From Tissierella sp. MB52-C2 (GTDB lineage Bacteria; Bacillota; Clostridia; Tissierellales; Tissierellaceae): a stretch of DNA of 64,000 nt. The stretch is from NCBI RefSeq assembly GCF_030931715.1, contig NZ_CP133261.1:3016643-3080642 (forward strand), given 5' to 3'. Shown here piece after piece: positions 46,721 to 54,512 of the stretch. The notes below the pieces were generated by a model, which saw only the letters and a program-made list of their open reading frames with translations, did not search any database and was not told the DNA's origin. How positions within the stretch are numbered: the stretch's first letter is position 1; each line of letters begins with the position of its first letter. A program made the position numbers and the translations under genes.

Positions 46721-47800
46721 TTAATATTCATTAATTTCTTCCTCGTATTGTAAGTTTTCCAATACTGATAGGATTCTTTTCATATCATCATCTTCATATC
46801 TCTGATCACATGGTATTGATAGAATCTTATTATATATACCTAGGCTCTTATTATTTATTTGTCTTGGTATAGGCCAGTGTATAGGACAATAAATTTTATT
46901 TTTAATAAGCTCTTGTCGCACATGCTCCCTATTAGCATTAACGTATATTGGATAATACATTGGACATATATCTTCTACTAATTCATGAAAAAGTGGTTCT
47001 ACATAGTTTATATTCTTAATTCCATCAGACAATATTTGAAAATTACTTCTCCTTTTATAAATTAATTTACCTGCATCTATAGTATTTATAAGGCCTCTAG
47101 ATAAATCATCTATACAATATGGTGATAAATCTTTATCTAAAATCTCCTCTGCTTCAGCAAATAGATTAAGAAAGAAGTGCTTTAAACCCTGTTCATTAGT
47201 TTTTATATATTCATTTTTCTTAAGTAATGCTTCTAATCTTAATTTCGAAAATTCCTCACAAATTAAATTAGTACCTTCCACTTTCACTTTAGATGAGGCT
47301 AAGAGACCACCACTTGGCAATCCAAACCATTTTCTTATGCTACCTATATAAAAGTCATTTTCTAAATTTCTTTGATAGCTAGAAAACATTGTATGTGTTA
47401 TATCTTCAACTATTACTGTTGAATTTAATTTGAGTTGTTTTACCAAATCTACTAAGTTAGAGTTTGTTGCAAAACCATAATATCCAATATGAACAAATAC
47501 TCCAATATCTTTATATAGCTTTATACTTTCAATTTCTACTGATAAATCATCGTTAATATTATAAAAGTAACAATCATATCCTTGTTCAATAAATGGTAAT
47601 GTTACTGATTCACAAATATATGATGGCAAAAGAACTGTTTTAAATCTTGGATTAATTTGCTTTAATAGCAAAGTAATAGCTCCTCTACCCGATGAAGTTA
47701 ACGCTATATCTCCAAATTTCGACAGCCATTCATTTCTTTTGTTTACATTTTCTAGGAGGATGTCTTCAATCCAAAATTCACTTCCTATATCAGTAATCAT
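46721..47800 (-). CDS. DegT-like PLP-dependent protein
   Basis: A 359-residue PLP-fold protein related to DegT/DnrJ/EryC1 enzymes. Seen: SGRGAITLLLKQI (cofactor turn), VIVEDITHT (Asp region), and the putative Schiff-base lysine in GSIRKWFGLPSGG, with the C-terminal PIHWPIPRQI. The family motifs are degenerate compared with the aminotransferase at 49003, so catalytic activity is uncertain. RBS GGAGTAA; one nt after the acetyltransferase gene. Confidence 0.75.
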   Translation of the reverse strand: MITDIGSEFWIEDILLENVNKRNEWLSKFGDIALTSSGRGAITLLLKQINPRFKTVLLPSYICESVTLPFIEQGYDCYFYNINDDLSVEIESIKLYKDIGVFVHIGYYGFATNSNLVDLVKQLKLNSTVIVEDITHTMFSSYQRNLENDFYIGSIRKWFGLPSGGLLASSKVKVEGTNLICEEFSKLRLEALLKKNEYIKTNEQGLKHFFLNLFAEAEEILDKDLSPYCIDDLSRGLINTIDAGKLIYKRRSNFQILSDGIKNINYVEPLFHELVEDICPMYYPIYVNANREHVRQELIKNKIYCPIHWPIPRQINNKSLGIYNKILSIPCDQRYEDDDMKRILSVLENLQYEEEINEY

Positions 47801-47801
47801 A

Positions 47802-48362
47802 TTAATTACTCCAATAATTATTTAATTTAATTAACTCTTCATATTCTTCTTTTAAAATACCAACTATTAATTCATCATGATAATCATTTTGTTTGAAAAC
47901 AGATTTTCTTTTTATCCCTTCTACTTTCCAACTACATTTATCACAATATAATTTTCTTGAAGGTTCATTGTATTTGATAATTGTTCCATCTAAACGATTC
48001 AGCTGTAATTCCTCAAAGGCATATCTCATAACTGCCATTACTGTATCAGTTCCTATTCCCCTCGATCTAAACTTTTTATTTGCAATCTTTATACCATGAA
48101 ATGCAGATCTATTTTTCCAATCGATGTTCACAATATTAGCAAATCCTACTGCTCCATCTTCTTCAGTTTCGATTATTAATCGTATATTATTTTGATTATT
48201 GACATTATTATTAAACCAATTGTTTTGTTGAGATTTGGAAATGGGAAAAGAATACCCACCTACCATTTTTTCTATATCAGGATCATTCACCATTTCTCTT
48301 AACAATTCTTGATCTTCTTCTTCCATTGCTCTCAATGTAACAAATTTTCCTCTAATATTCAT
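47802..48362 (-). CDS. GNAT N-acetyltransferase (RimJ/L type)
   Basis: A 186-residue acetyltransferase with the acetyl-CoA motif FRSRGIGTDTVMAVMRYAFEELQLNRLDG and C-terminal NEPSRKLYCDKCSW. Placed next to an aminotransferase and a phosphosugar transferase, it may acetylate the 4-amino group of the amino-sugar (the role of PglD in bacillosamine synthesis), although it has the GNAT rather than the hexapeptide fold. ATG at 48362 is chosen (GAGGG upstream, just after the previous stop). Confidence 0.8.
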   Translation of the reverse strand: MNIRGKFVTLRAMEEEDQELLREMVNDPDIEKMVGGYSFPISKSQQNNWFNNNVNNQNNIRLIIETEEDGAVGFANIVNIDWKNRSAFHGIKIANKKFRSRGIGTDTVMAVMRYAFEELQLNRLDGTIIKYNEPSRKLYCDKCSWKVEGIKRKSVFKQNDYHDELIVGILKEEYEELIKLNNYWSN

Positions 48363-48381
48363 TTGAATATCCCTCAATTCA

Positions 48382-48996
48382 TTATATATTCTGCCTATAT
48401 TTATCAAAATCTTGTGGAGAGTCTAATCCACGTTCACCTATGTTTTCCCTTTTAATAGTTTTATTAATAGTCTTAAAAATAATTTCTAAATCTCCTAAAA
48501 AAGAAATATTATTTACATATTCTATGTCATAACGAAATCTCTGTTCCCATGTTGCTAAATTCCTTCCATTTATTTGGGCAAGTCCAGACAATCCAGGTCT
48601 TACAGAGTGTCTAATTCTTTCGATTTTGGTATAATAAGGTAAGTACTGAACCGCTAGAGGTCTAGGCCCAACAATACTCATATCACCTTTCAGTATATTA
48701 AATAATTCTGGTAATTCATCTAAAGATGTACTTCTCAAAATTCTACCAAATTTAGTCAATCTAACACTGTCAGGCATCAACTCACCATTTTTATCCTCCT
48801 CATCTGTCATTGTCCTAAACTTATACATAGTGAATATTTTTTCATTTAAACCTGGTCTTTCTTGTTTAAAGATTACAGGACTACCAAGCTTAATTCTCAC
48901 AAGTATAGCTACTATAAGAATCACAGGTGATAATACAATAAGTGCAATTAATGATAATACAATATCCATTAGTCTTTTAAAGTATTTTTTATACAT
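48382..48996 (-). CDS. Initiating sugar-1-phosphate transferase (PglC/EpsL-like)
   Basis: A 204-residue monotopic membrane enzyme of the bacterial sugar transferase family that loads a phospho-sugar onto undecaprenyl phosphate. One N-terminal helix (about 10-33), then VIFKQERPGL, FTMYKFRTM, RLTKFGRILRSTSLDELPEL and GDMSIVGPRPL. The short, PglC-like form fits UDP-diNAc-bacillosamine or a related UDP-sugar. RBS GGGAGTAAG. Confidence 0.93.
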   Translation of the reverse strand: MYKKYFKRLMDIVLSLIALIVLSPVILIVAILVRIKLGSPVIFKQERPGLNEKIFTMYKFRTMTDEEDKNGELMPDSVRLTKFGRILRSTSLDELPELFNILKGDMSIVGPRPLAVQYLPYYTKIERIRHSVRPGLSGLAQINGRNLATWEQRFRYDIEYVNNISFLGDLEIIFKTINKTIKRENIGERGLDSPQDFDKYRQNI

Positions 48997-49002
48997 TTCT
49001 AC

Positions 49003-50115
49003 TTACTCCCACAATCCTTTTATTATATTTACTACATTACTCAAATCCTCATCGCTCATCTTAGTATCACTAGGCAAACAAACTCCATTCTCAAACAAAC
49101 TTTCTGCCATATCCTCACCAACAAAATCATATTTTTCAAAGAAAGGCTGCATATGCATAGGCTTCCATATAGGTCTGCTCTCAATATTTTCCTTCTCTAA
49201 AGCTTCCATTACATCTAATGGTCTAACTTTCCCACTCAATATTATACAAGATAACCAACAATTAGGATTATTCCATTCATTTATAGGCATAAACTCTATT
49301 CCTTCAAGGTCACCTAATTCTATTTTATAATACTCAAAGATATATCTTTTCTTGGCTACTCTTTGATTTAATACTTTAAGCTGTCCTCTACCAATCCCGG
49401 CTACAATGTTACTCATTCTATAGTTATATCCTAGTTCACTATGCTGATAGTGTCTTGCCTGGTCTCTAGCTTGAGTTGACCAGAATCTGACTTTGGCAAT
49501 TTTGTCTTCATCATTAGAAACTAACATTCCACCACCTGATGTGGTGATTATCTTGTTTCCGTTGAAACTAAATATTCCATAATCTCCAAAAGTTCCAGTA
49601 TGTTTACCTTTATATGTAGTACCCAGACTTTCAGCTGCATCCTCTATTAAAGTTACATCATATTTCTCACAAAGCTCTACTATCTTATCCATATCAGCAG
49701 ATAGTCCGTATAGATGAACTACTATTACTGCCTTTACATTGGGATATTTTTTAAATGCTTCTTCTAGTGCCTTTGGACTCATATTCCATGTTTCATAGTC
49801 ACTATCTATAAATACTGGTATAGCTTTTTCGTAGATAATTGGATTTGCTGTTGCTGAAAAGGTTAAGGATTGACAAAACACTAAGTCTCCTTCTCCAACT
49901 CCTGCTGCTTTTAGAGCCATATGTATTGCAGATGTTCCAGATACTAAAGCTGCAGCATATCCACTACCTACCTTGATAGCTAGTTCTTTTTCAAATTCAT
50001 TTACATTTGTACCAAGTGGTGCTATCCAATTAGTATCAAATGCTTCTTGTATATATTCCATTTCGTATCCTTCATCACTCATATGCGGTGAAGCCAAAAA
50101 TATACGCTTATCCAT
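49003..50115 (-). CDS. DegT/DnrJ/EryC1 sugar aminotransferase (PglE-like)
   Basis: A 370-residue PLP enzyme that aminates a 4-keto sugar. Seen: GTSAIHMALKAAGVGEGD, EDAAESLGTTYKGKHTGTFGDYGIFSFNGNKIITTSGGG with the Schiff-base Lys in NGNK, and GYNYRMSNIVAGIGRGQL. Matches PglE/EpsN-type enzymes that make the 4-amino sugar before acetylation. ATG at 50115 is chosen (GGAGG 9 nt upstream). It follows the regulator gene by 38 nt. Confidence 0.9.
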   Translation of the reverse strand: MDKRIFLASPHMSDEGYEMEYIQEAFDTNWIAPLGTNVNEFEKELAIKVGSGYAAALVSGTSAIHMALKAAGVGEGDLVFCQSLTFSATANPIIYEKAIPVFIDSDYETWNMSPKALEEAFKKYPNVKAVIVVHLYGLSADMDKIVELCEKYDVTLIEDAAESLGTTYKGKHTGTFGDYGIFSFNGNKIITTSGGGMLVSNDEDKIAKVRFWSTQARDQARHYQHSELGYNYRMSNIVAGIGRGQLKVLNQRVAKKRYIFEYYKIELGDLEGIEFMPINEWNNPNCWLSCIILSGKVRPLDVMEALEKENIESRPIWKPMHMQPFFEKYDFVGEDMAESLFENGVCLPSDTKMSDEDLSNVVNIIKGLWE

Positions 50116-50153
50116 TATTATCAACCTCCATATATCAAGAGTTATATTATCTA

Positions 50154-50795
50154 CTACCCTTGAAAAAACTTAACAACTTTACCATGATCATATCCTACTT
50201 CTTCAAGTCTCTTTCTTATGCTGTCTTCATATGTATAGCTAGTTATAACTATGGCATCATGATTATATTCTTCTACCTCTTTTAACGAAATAATTTTATA
50301 TCCCATTAGCATCTTATCTTGTAGAAATAAATCGTCATCTATTAGTCCTACTATACTTATACTTAGTGTCTCTTTATCTCTTATTACGCTAAGTATAGTC
50401 TCAGCTACTTCTCCTGCTCCATATAGCAATATGTTTTTATATCCGTTCTCTTCCAAGTTGCAAAGAAATCTTTCAATATTTTCCTTAGCTAATTTATATA
50501 ATTTCATCAATTCATGTAGGTAAGTAATTAATAAAAAATTTTTTCTCCTAACTCCATCTGATGTTATTTTATACTTCACTATCTTTAAAGATATATATTC
50601 TCGTACAATATATCCTTTTTCTTCATAATCATTGATATATACATTTATCATAGAAGGTGCTGCGTTAACAATTTCAGCCAATTCCTTTTGTGTAGTATCT
50701 TCATTTTCTTCCAAATGCTGAAGTATAATAAGTTCTTTTAGTTCTATTGTTGGTGTAAGAAATTTTGTATCTTTTAATAAGTTAATTGTTTTCAC
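50154..50795 (-). CDS. Winged-helix regulator fused to a PglD-N/CoA-binding-like domain
   Basis: A 213-residue protein. An N-terminal MarR-like winged helix (about 20-85: ILQHLEENEDTTQKELAEIVNAAPSMINVYINDYEEKGYI) is followed by a Rossmann domain (about 115-210) with LLYGAGEVAETILSVIRD and VVGLIDDD, as in the nucleotide-binding part of sugar acetyltransferases and CapD enzymes. It starts with GTG. It is the first gene of the operon, so it probably senses a nucleotide sugar and tunes polysaccharide expression; this is inference. Confidence 0.75.
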   Translation of the reverse strand: MKTINLLKDTKFLTPTIELKELIILQHLEENEDTTQKELAEIVNAAPSMINVYINDYEEKGYIVREYISLKIVKYKITSDGVRRKNFLLITYLHELMKLYKLAKENIERFLCNLEENGYKNILLYGAGEVAETILSVIRDKETLSISIVGLIDDDLFLQDKMLMGYKIISLKEVEEYNHDAIVITSYTYEDSIRKRLEEVGYDHGKVVKFFQG

Positions 50796-50832
50796 CTTCT
50801 TTTATATATTCGTTCGTTGATTGAATAATGTT

Positions 50833-50861
50833 ATTGTATCATAGATAAATATTTTAAACAA
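50833..50861 (-). promoter_or_regulatory. Promoter of the main polysaccharide operon
   Basis: -35 TTGTTT (50856-50861), 17-bp spacer, -10 TACAAT (50833-50838) with extended TG on the minus strand. Start of transcription near 50826, 30 nt before the GTG of the regulator gene. Confidence 0.7.
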
Positions 50862-50866
50862 CAAAA

Positions 50867-50904
50867 AATGGTATAATAATAAAAACTTTTATTATTATAC
50901 CATT
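50867..50904. terminator. Perfect 18-bp AT-rich palindrome after the ligase gene
   Basis: Arms starting AATGGTATAATAATAAAA around AC, perfectly self-complementary. It lies just after the stop codon of the WaaL-like gene and just upstream of the operon promoter. A terminator is likely; an operator function is possible because the arms contain TATAAT. Confidence 0.7.
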
Positions 50905-50908
50905 GATT

Positions 50909-52729
50909 TTACCTAACTAATTCCTTGTCATTAGATTTTAAATTATAGTTAATTGCTATTCCTGTTCCAAGCAAAATCCAAAACACCGGTGCTACTGCAA
51001 CAGTACTATCATTAAAAATACCTGCTACTAAATAACTAAGTACTGCTATAAATATTCCAAGTCCTACTATTTCTATTTCATCTTCTAAGTTATTTTTAAA
51101 ATACATTCTAATACTTTGAATCAAATACATAATAACTGTTGCTAAGAACCCTATTAAAGATATGGCACCTGTATTTATTCCTATTTGTAGATACAGATTA
51201 TGAGGTTTATCTACTAATGCTCCATATGGGACTGATTTAGTATTGAATCTACCTATAAAGTCTTCTTGTGGAAAATATATTGCATATGTATCTGGTCCAT
51301 TTCCAAGAATTATATTTTCCTTTAATATGGGTAAAGATCTTGACCAAATATATCCTCTACCTGACCCTAAAGTTTCTTTTCCTTTAAATCCATAGGATTT
51401 TGGTTCTTTTATTTCCTTTGTTAAACCATTTCCTTGATAGTACTTGAATAAATTATCCTCTACTGTAAATCTAGTCTTATATCCACCTATATATAGTTCT
51501 AAGTAATTTACTATACCATCAGATATTAGTTTCAGAACATAGTGATTATATCTTTCATCTAATATTTTGATTACACCGTCTTCACTATTAAATTCTATGT
51601 CCAAATGATTATCTCCATCATAAAATAGATAATAGTCATCTTCAACTACTACTTTTAAACTTTCAGCTGTTGTAACTATATTTAGCACATTATCTTCAGC
51701 AAATATTTGCTTTATTTTATATTCATTTGGATCTTCCGCTGCTTCTTCCTTAGAAACTAGTTTTACTATATCAGCTTTCAGCCTGGTTATCTGTAGTGAA
51801 AGTCTTCCTTCACTTATTTTATCTATATATTTTCCGCCTAATAGCAATATGATTAAGCCTATGATTATTATCTTATAATGCTTTAATATTTCTTTTCGAA
51901 TCATAACCATAAGTACCAATATTCCCATTGCTGTACCTAACATTCCACCACGAGAGTTACTTCCAACCAGGTTTAAAAACATCAATAATGTAATAGGTGC
52001 TAGAATAAGTTTTTTCCTTCTATCTTTTATGAGTATCAACATAGTAAGTGCAATTGAAAATATCATTGCCATATAGCTTCCTACATAGTTTGTATTATAG
52101 AGTGTAGAGTATATGGCATTCTTACCAAAGTTAAACTTTAGCTGCTCTGCCATACTTTTATATTTACTTGGCAATATTAGTGACTTTCCAAAGCTAGTTT
52201 GAAAAAGGTCATATCCTAAATATTGAAATGCTCCTATAGCTCCTAGAACTATTGCCGATATTAATAGGGGGTATAGTATAAACTTTATTGACTTTTTATC
52301 TTTTATTAGATTTATGGTTATAAACATTATGATTATGTATGAAAGAAGTGAAAACATACCTTCATATTTATCTACAAATCCCCAAAGAGCTACTTTTTTA
52401 TATTCTGCTGTTAAAGTAGATAATATTATAAAAAGTGCATATATACCCATTGGTATATAAAAATATGTTTTTTTAATTTTAGTATTTTCTTTTTTAAGAT
52501 ACAAATATGTAGCAATCATACCCAGCACGGTAAATACAATTAATATCGCCATTTTATAATATGCGAAAAAATCAGCATTTACCTTGTCACCTTTCCAATA
52601 TGCAATCTCTATAGGTGTTAGCTCCTTAACTTTTAATAATACTATAAGTGGCACTAAAAATATTATTATGGCTATTGGAAAAAAATAAACCCAATTTTTT
52701 GTTTTCTGTTTGTTAACTAATTTATTCAA
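50909..52729 (-). CDS. O-antigen ligase/Wzy-type membrane protein with large loop
   Basis: A 606-residue polytopic membrane protein of the WaaL/Wzy_C family. About 11 helices, with the conserved Wzy_C stretch (about 190-280, including LVGSNSRGGMLGTAMGILV). A large extracytoplasmic insertion (about 300-480) separates it from the last helices, where GNGPDTYAIYFPQ and VDKPHNLYLQIGINTGAIS match the active loop motif. It starts with TTG; the RBS GGAAAG is weak. It transfers or polymerises lipid-linked polysaccharide outside the cell. Divergent from wzz. Confidence 0.82.
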   Translation of the reverse strand: MNKLVNKQKTKNWVYFFPIAIIIFLVPLIVLLKVKELTPIEIAYWKGDKVNADFFAYYKMAILIVFTVLGMIATYLYLKKENTKIKKTYFYIPMGIYALFIILSTLTAEYKKVALWGFVDKYEGMFSLLSYIIIMFITINLIKDKKSIKFILYPLLISAIVLGAIGAFQYLGYDLFQTSFGKSLILPSKYKSMAEQLKFNFGKNAIYSTLYNTNYVGSYMAMIFSIALTMLILIKDRRKKLILAPITLLMFLNLVGSNSRGGMLGTAMGILVLMVMIRKEILKHYKIIIIGLIILLLGGKYIDKISEGRLSLQITRLKADIVKLVSKEEAAEDPNEYKIKQIFAEDNVLNIVTTAESLKVVVEDDYYLFYDGDNHLDIEFNSEDGVIKILDERYNHYVLKLISDGIVNYLELYIGGYKTRFTVEDNLFKYYQGNGLTKEIKEPKSYGFKGKETLGSGRGYIWSRSLPILKENIILGNGPDTYAIYFPQEDFIGRFNTKSVPYGALVDKPHNLYLQIGINTGAISLIGFLATVIMYLIQSIRMYFKNNLEDEIEIVGLGIFIAVLSYLVAGIFNDSTVAVAPVFWILLGTGIAINYNLKSNDKELVR

Positions 52730-53091
52730 ATTCTTTCCGTTATTGAAAACTTATAAAAATCAACATTTATGCTCTACTCCTTATTCATTATGTTAAATAA
52801 TTAAATGTTTCATTGTTGATTTTCCGTTTTATAAAATACTATTTGTTTTCTTATAACGGTTTCCCTCCTTTCCTTTATACACTTATTCGATACTTTTTCT
52901 AAATCTTTTTATTTCTTAATTGTATTATACTATACTTATTATTTATAGTAAAATACAATTGACAATAGATTATATCTTTATGAATATTTCTTAAAGAATT
53001 TTGAAATTAAAATACTTCTACTATTGATTTTAATACCATATTAGTATAGAATTACCTATGGGATCAATTATATAAATCGGAGGAATAATAA
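52730..53091. other. Divergent intergenic region between ligase and Wzz genes (362 bp)
   Basis: Very AT-rich. Contains the probable wzz promoter (53024-53052), another TTGACA at 52959-52964 without a clear -10, and a strong AGGAGG-like site on the minus strand at about 52862-52868 that leads into no gene longer than a few codons. No RNA gene recognised. Confidence 0.5.
53024..53052 (+). promoter_or_regulatory. Candidate promoter of the Wzz gene
   Basis: -35 TTGATT (53024-53029), 17-bp spacer, -10 TAGAAT (53047-53052), 40 nt before the start codon; GGAGGA follows at 53080-53085. Confidence 0.55.
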
Positions 53092-54327
53092 ATGGAGGAA
53101 ATAAGCCTTAGAGAGCTGATAGAGATACTTATTAAAAGAAAAAATATCATAATTTACATAACATTGTTTGCAATGCTAGCTTCTGGAGTTGTTAGTTTCT
53201 TTATTTTAGACCCTGTGTATGAAGCAAGTGTATTACTTATGGCATCAAGTGATAACCAGCAAGTATCAGCACCAGTAGGTAATGGAAATGTGGAAAAAAT
53301 GTTAGACAACATATCTCAGTACCCAGATATGGATATTGAAACATATCGCCAACAAATTAAAAGACCTGGAGTTATGAATAAGACAATAGAAGACTTAAAT
53401 CTACAAGATGAATATACTATAGAAACATTAGCAGATAAGATAATTTTAGAGACATCTAAAGATACAAAACTTATTACAATAAAAATGAAGTCTAAAGATC
53501 CAGAAGAAGCTGCAAATATAGTAAATAAAGTTGGAGAAAACTTTATTTCTGTAGCTACATCTAAGGAAAAGGAAAGAATTACAAAAACTTCAGAGTATGT
53601 AAAATCACAGTTGCAAATAGAAAGGGACAAATATGATGAATATCTATTAGAACAAAAGAAGATACTATCAGAACCAAGAGGAGCAGCCGAAGTGGAGTTA
53701 GAGCTAGAGGCTAAATTGGAACAGATAACTAGCTTTAAAACTCAATTAAATGAGTTAGAAGTAAAAAAGAAATCTTTAGAAGAAGCAATATCCATGCTGT
53801 CTACTATCGGTAGTACAAACACCACTAGGGTTAAAGCTAATTCTACTAACTCTAGTAATGATAACGAAACTTCCTCATATTTAAACTCTATGAATATAGT
53901 TTCAGGAGATTCAGGTAAGCTATTAAAGGTGGAGTTAGCAGAAGTTGAAGGAATGGCAAATAGTATCAGAGATAAAGTAAAGGAAATGCAAACTAATATA
54001 GAAGAATTACAGATAGAACTTCAAGAAAAAGGCTATAAGGAATCTATTGTAAATCAAAAAGTAGATATAGCAAAACAAACTTATGAAGCTTTTGTTAAAA
54101 AATATGAAGAACTAAGAGTTACAGAATCATCTAAAATAGGAGAAGCAAGTATTACAATAATTTCTAAGGCTCATCCTTCCTCAAGACCTATAGGTCCAAG
54201 AAAAGCATTAAATGTAGCCATATCTTTAGTATTAGGTGGAATGATAGGAGTATTCCTTGCGTTCTTTATAGAATACTGGGAAACTTCTGAGAAGGAAAAG
54301 TTTAAAAATGCAGTATTAGATGAATAA
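53092..54327 (+). CDS. Wzz/YveK-type polysaccharide chain-length determinant
   Basis: A 411-residue inner-membrane protein controlling polymer length. N-terminal membrane helix (about 18-40) after the EEISLRELIEILIKRK start, a periplasm-side domain with long coiled coils (about 180-330), a second helix near 375-395 preceded by HPSSRPIGPRKALNVAISLVLGG, the usual Wzz C-terminal signature. No kinase domain is fused and no separate tyrosine kinase gene is seen nearby. Strong GGAGGA RBS. Convergent with the LRR exon. Confidence 0.9.
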   Translation: MEEISLRELIEILIKRKNIIIYITLFAMLASGVVSFFILDPVYEASVLLMASSDNQQVSAPVGNGNVEKMLDNISQYPDMDIETYRQQIKRPGVMNKTIEDLNLQDEYTIETLADKIILETSKDTKLITIKMKSKDPEEAANIVNKVGENFISVATSKEKERITKTSEYVKSQLQIERDKYDEYLLEQKKILSEPRGAAEVELELEAKLEQITSFKTQLNELEVKKKSLEEAISMLSTIGSTNTTRVKANSTNSSNDNETSSYLNSMNIVSGDSGKLLKVELAEVEGMANSIRDKVKEMQTNIEELQIELQEKGYKESIVNQKVDIAKQTYEAFVKKYEELRVTESSKIGEASITIISKAHPSSRPIGPRKALNVAISLVLGGMIGVFLAFFIEYWETSEKEKFKNAVLDE

Positions 54328-54348
54328 ATATAATTTTCTATAATATTT

Positions 54349-54381
54349 GGTGCTGGTGATTAAAACCAGCACCTCTTTTTA
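54349..54381 (+). terminator. Terminator of the Wzz gene
   Basis: Stem GGTGCTGGT / ACCAGCACC, loop GATTAAA, then CTTTTT; 22 nt after the stop. Confidence 0.88.
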
Positions 54382-54458
54382 TAATCCTAAATCTTAAACG
54401 CCATAACTAACGCTGCTAAAGAAGAAGCCAGCAGATAAAGTAATAATTAGTAAAAATT

Positions 54459-54492
54459 AACAAGTCTAAGAGCAATAGCTCTTAGACTTGTT
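54459..54492 (-). terminator. Terminator of the LRR exon transcript (bidirectional)
   Basis: Perfect 15-bp stem AACAAGTCTAAGAGC / GCTCTTAGACTTGTT with loop AATA; A/T runs on both sides. It lies 20 nt after the LRR stop codon and ends the S-layer transcript. No second intron domain V/VI copy is seen between the LRR stop and this terminator. Confidence 0.88.
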
Positions 54493-54512
54493 TTTATGAT
54501 TCTATGTTTGTA

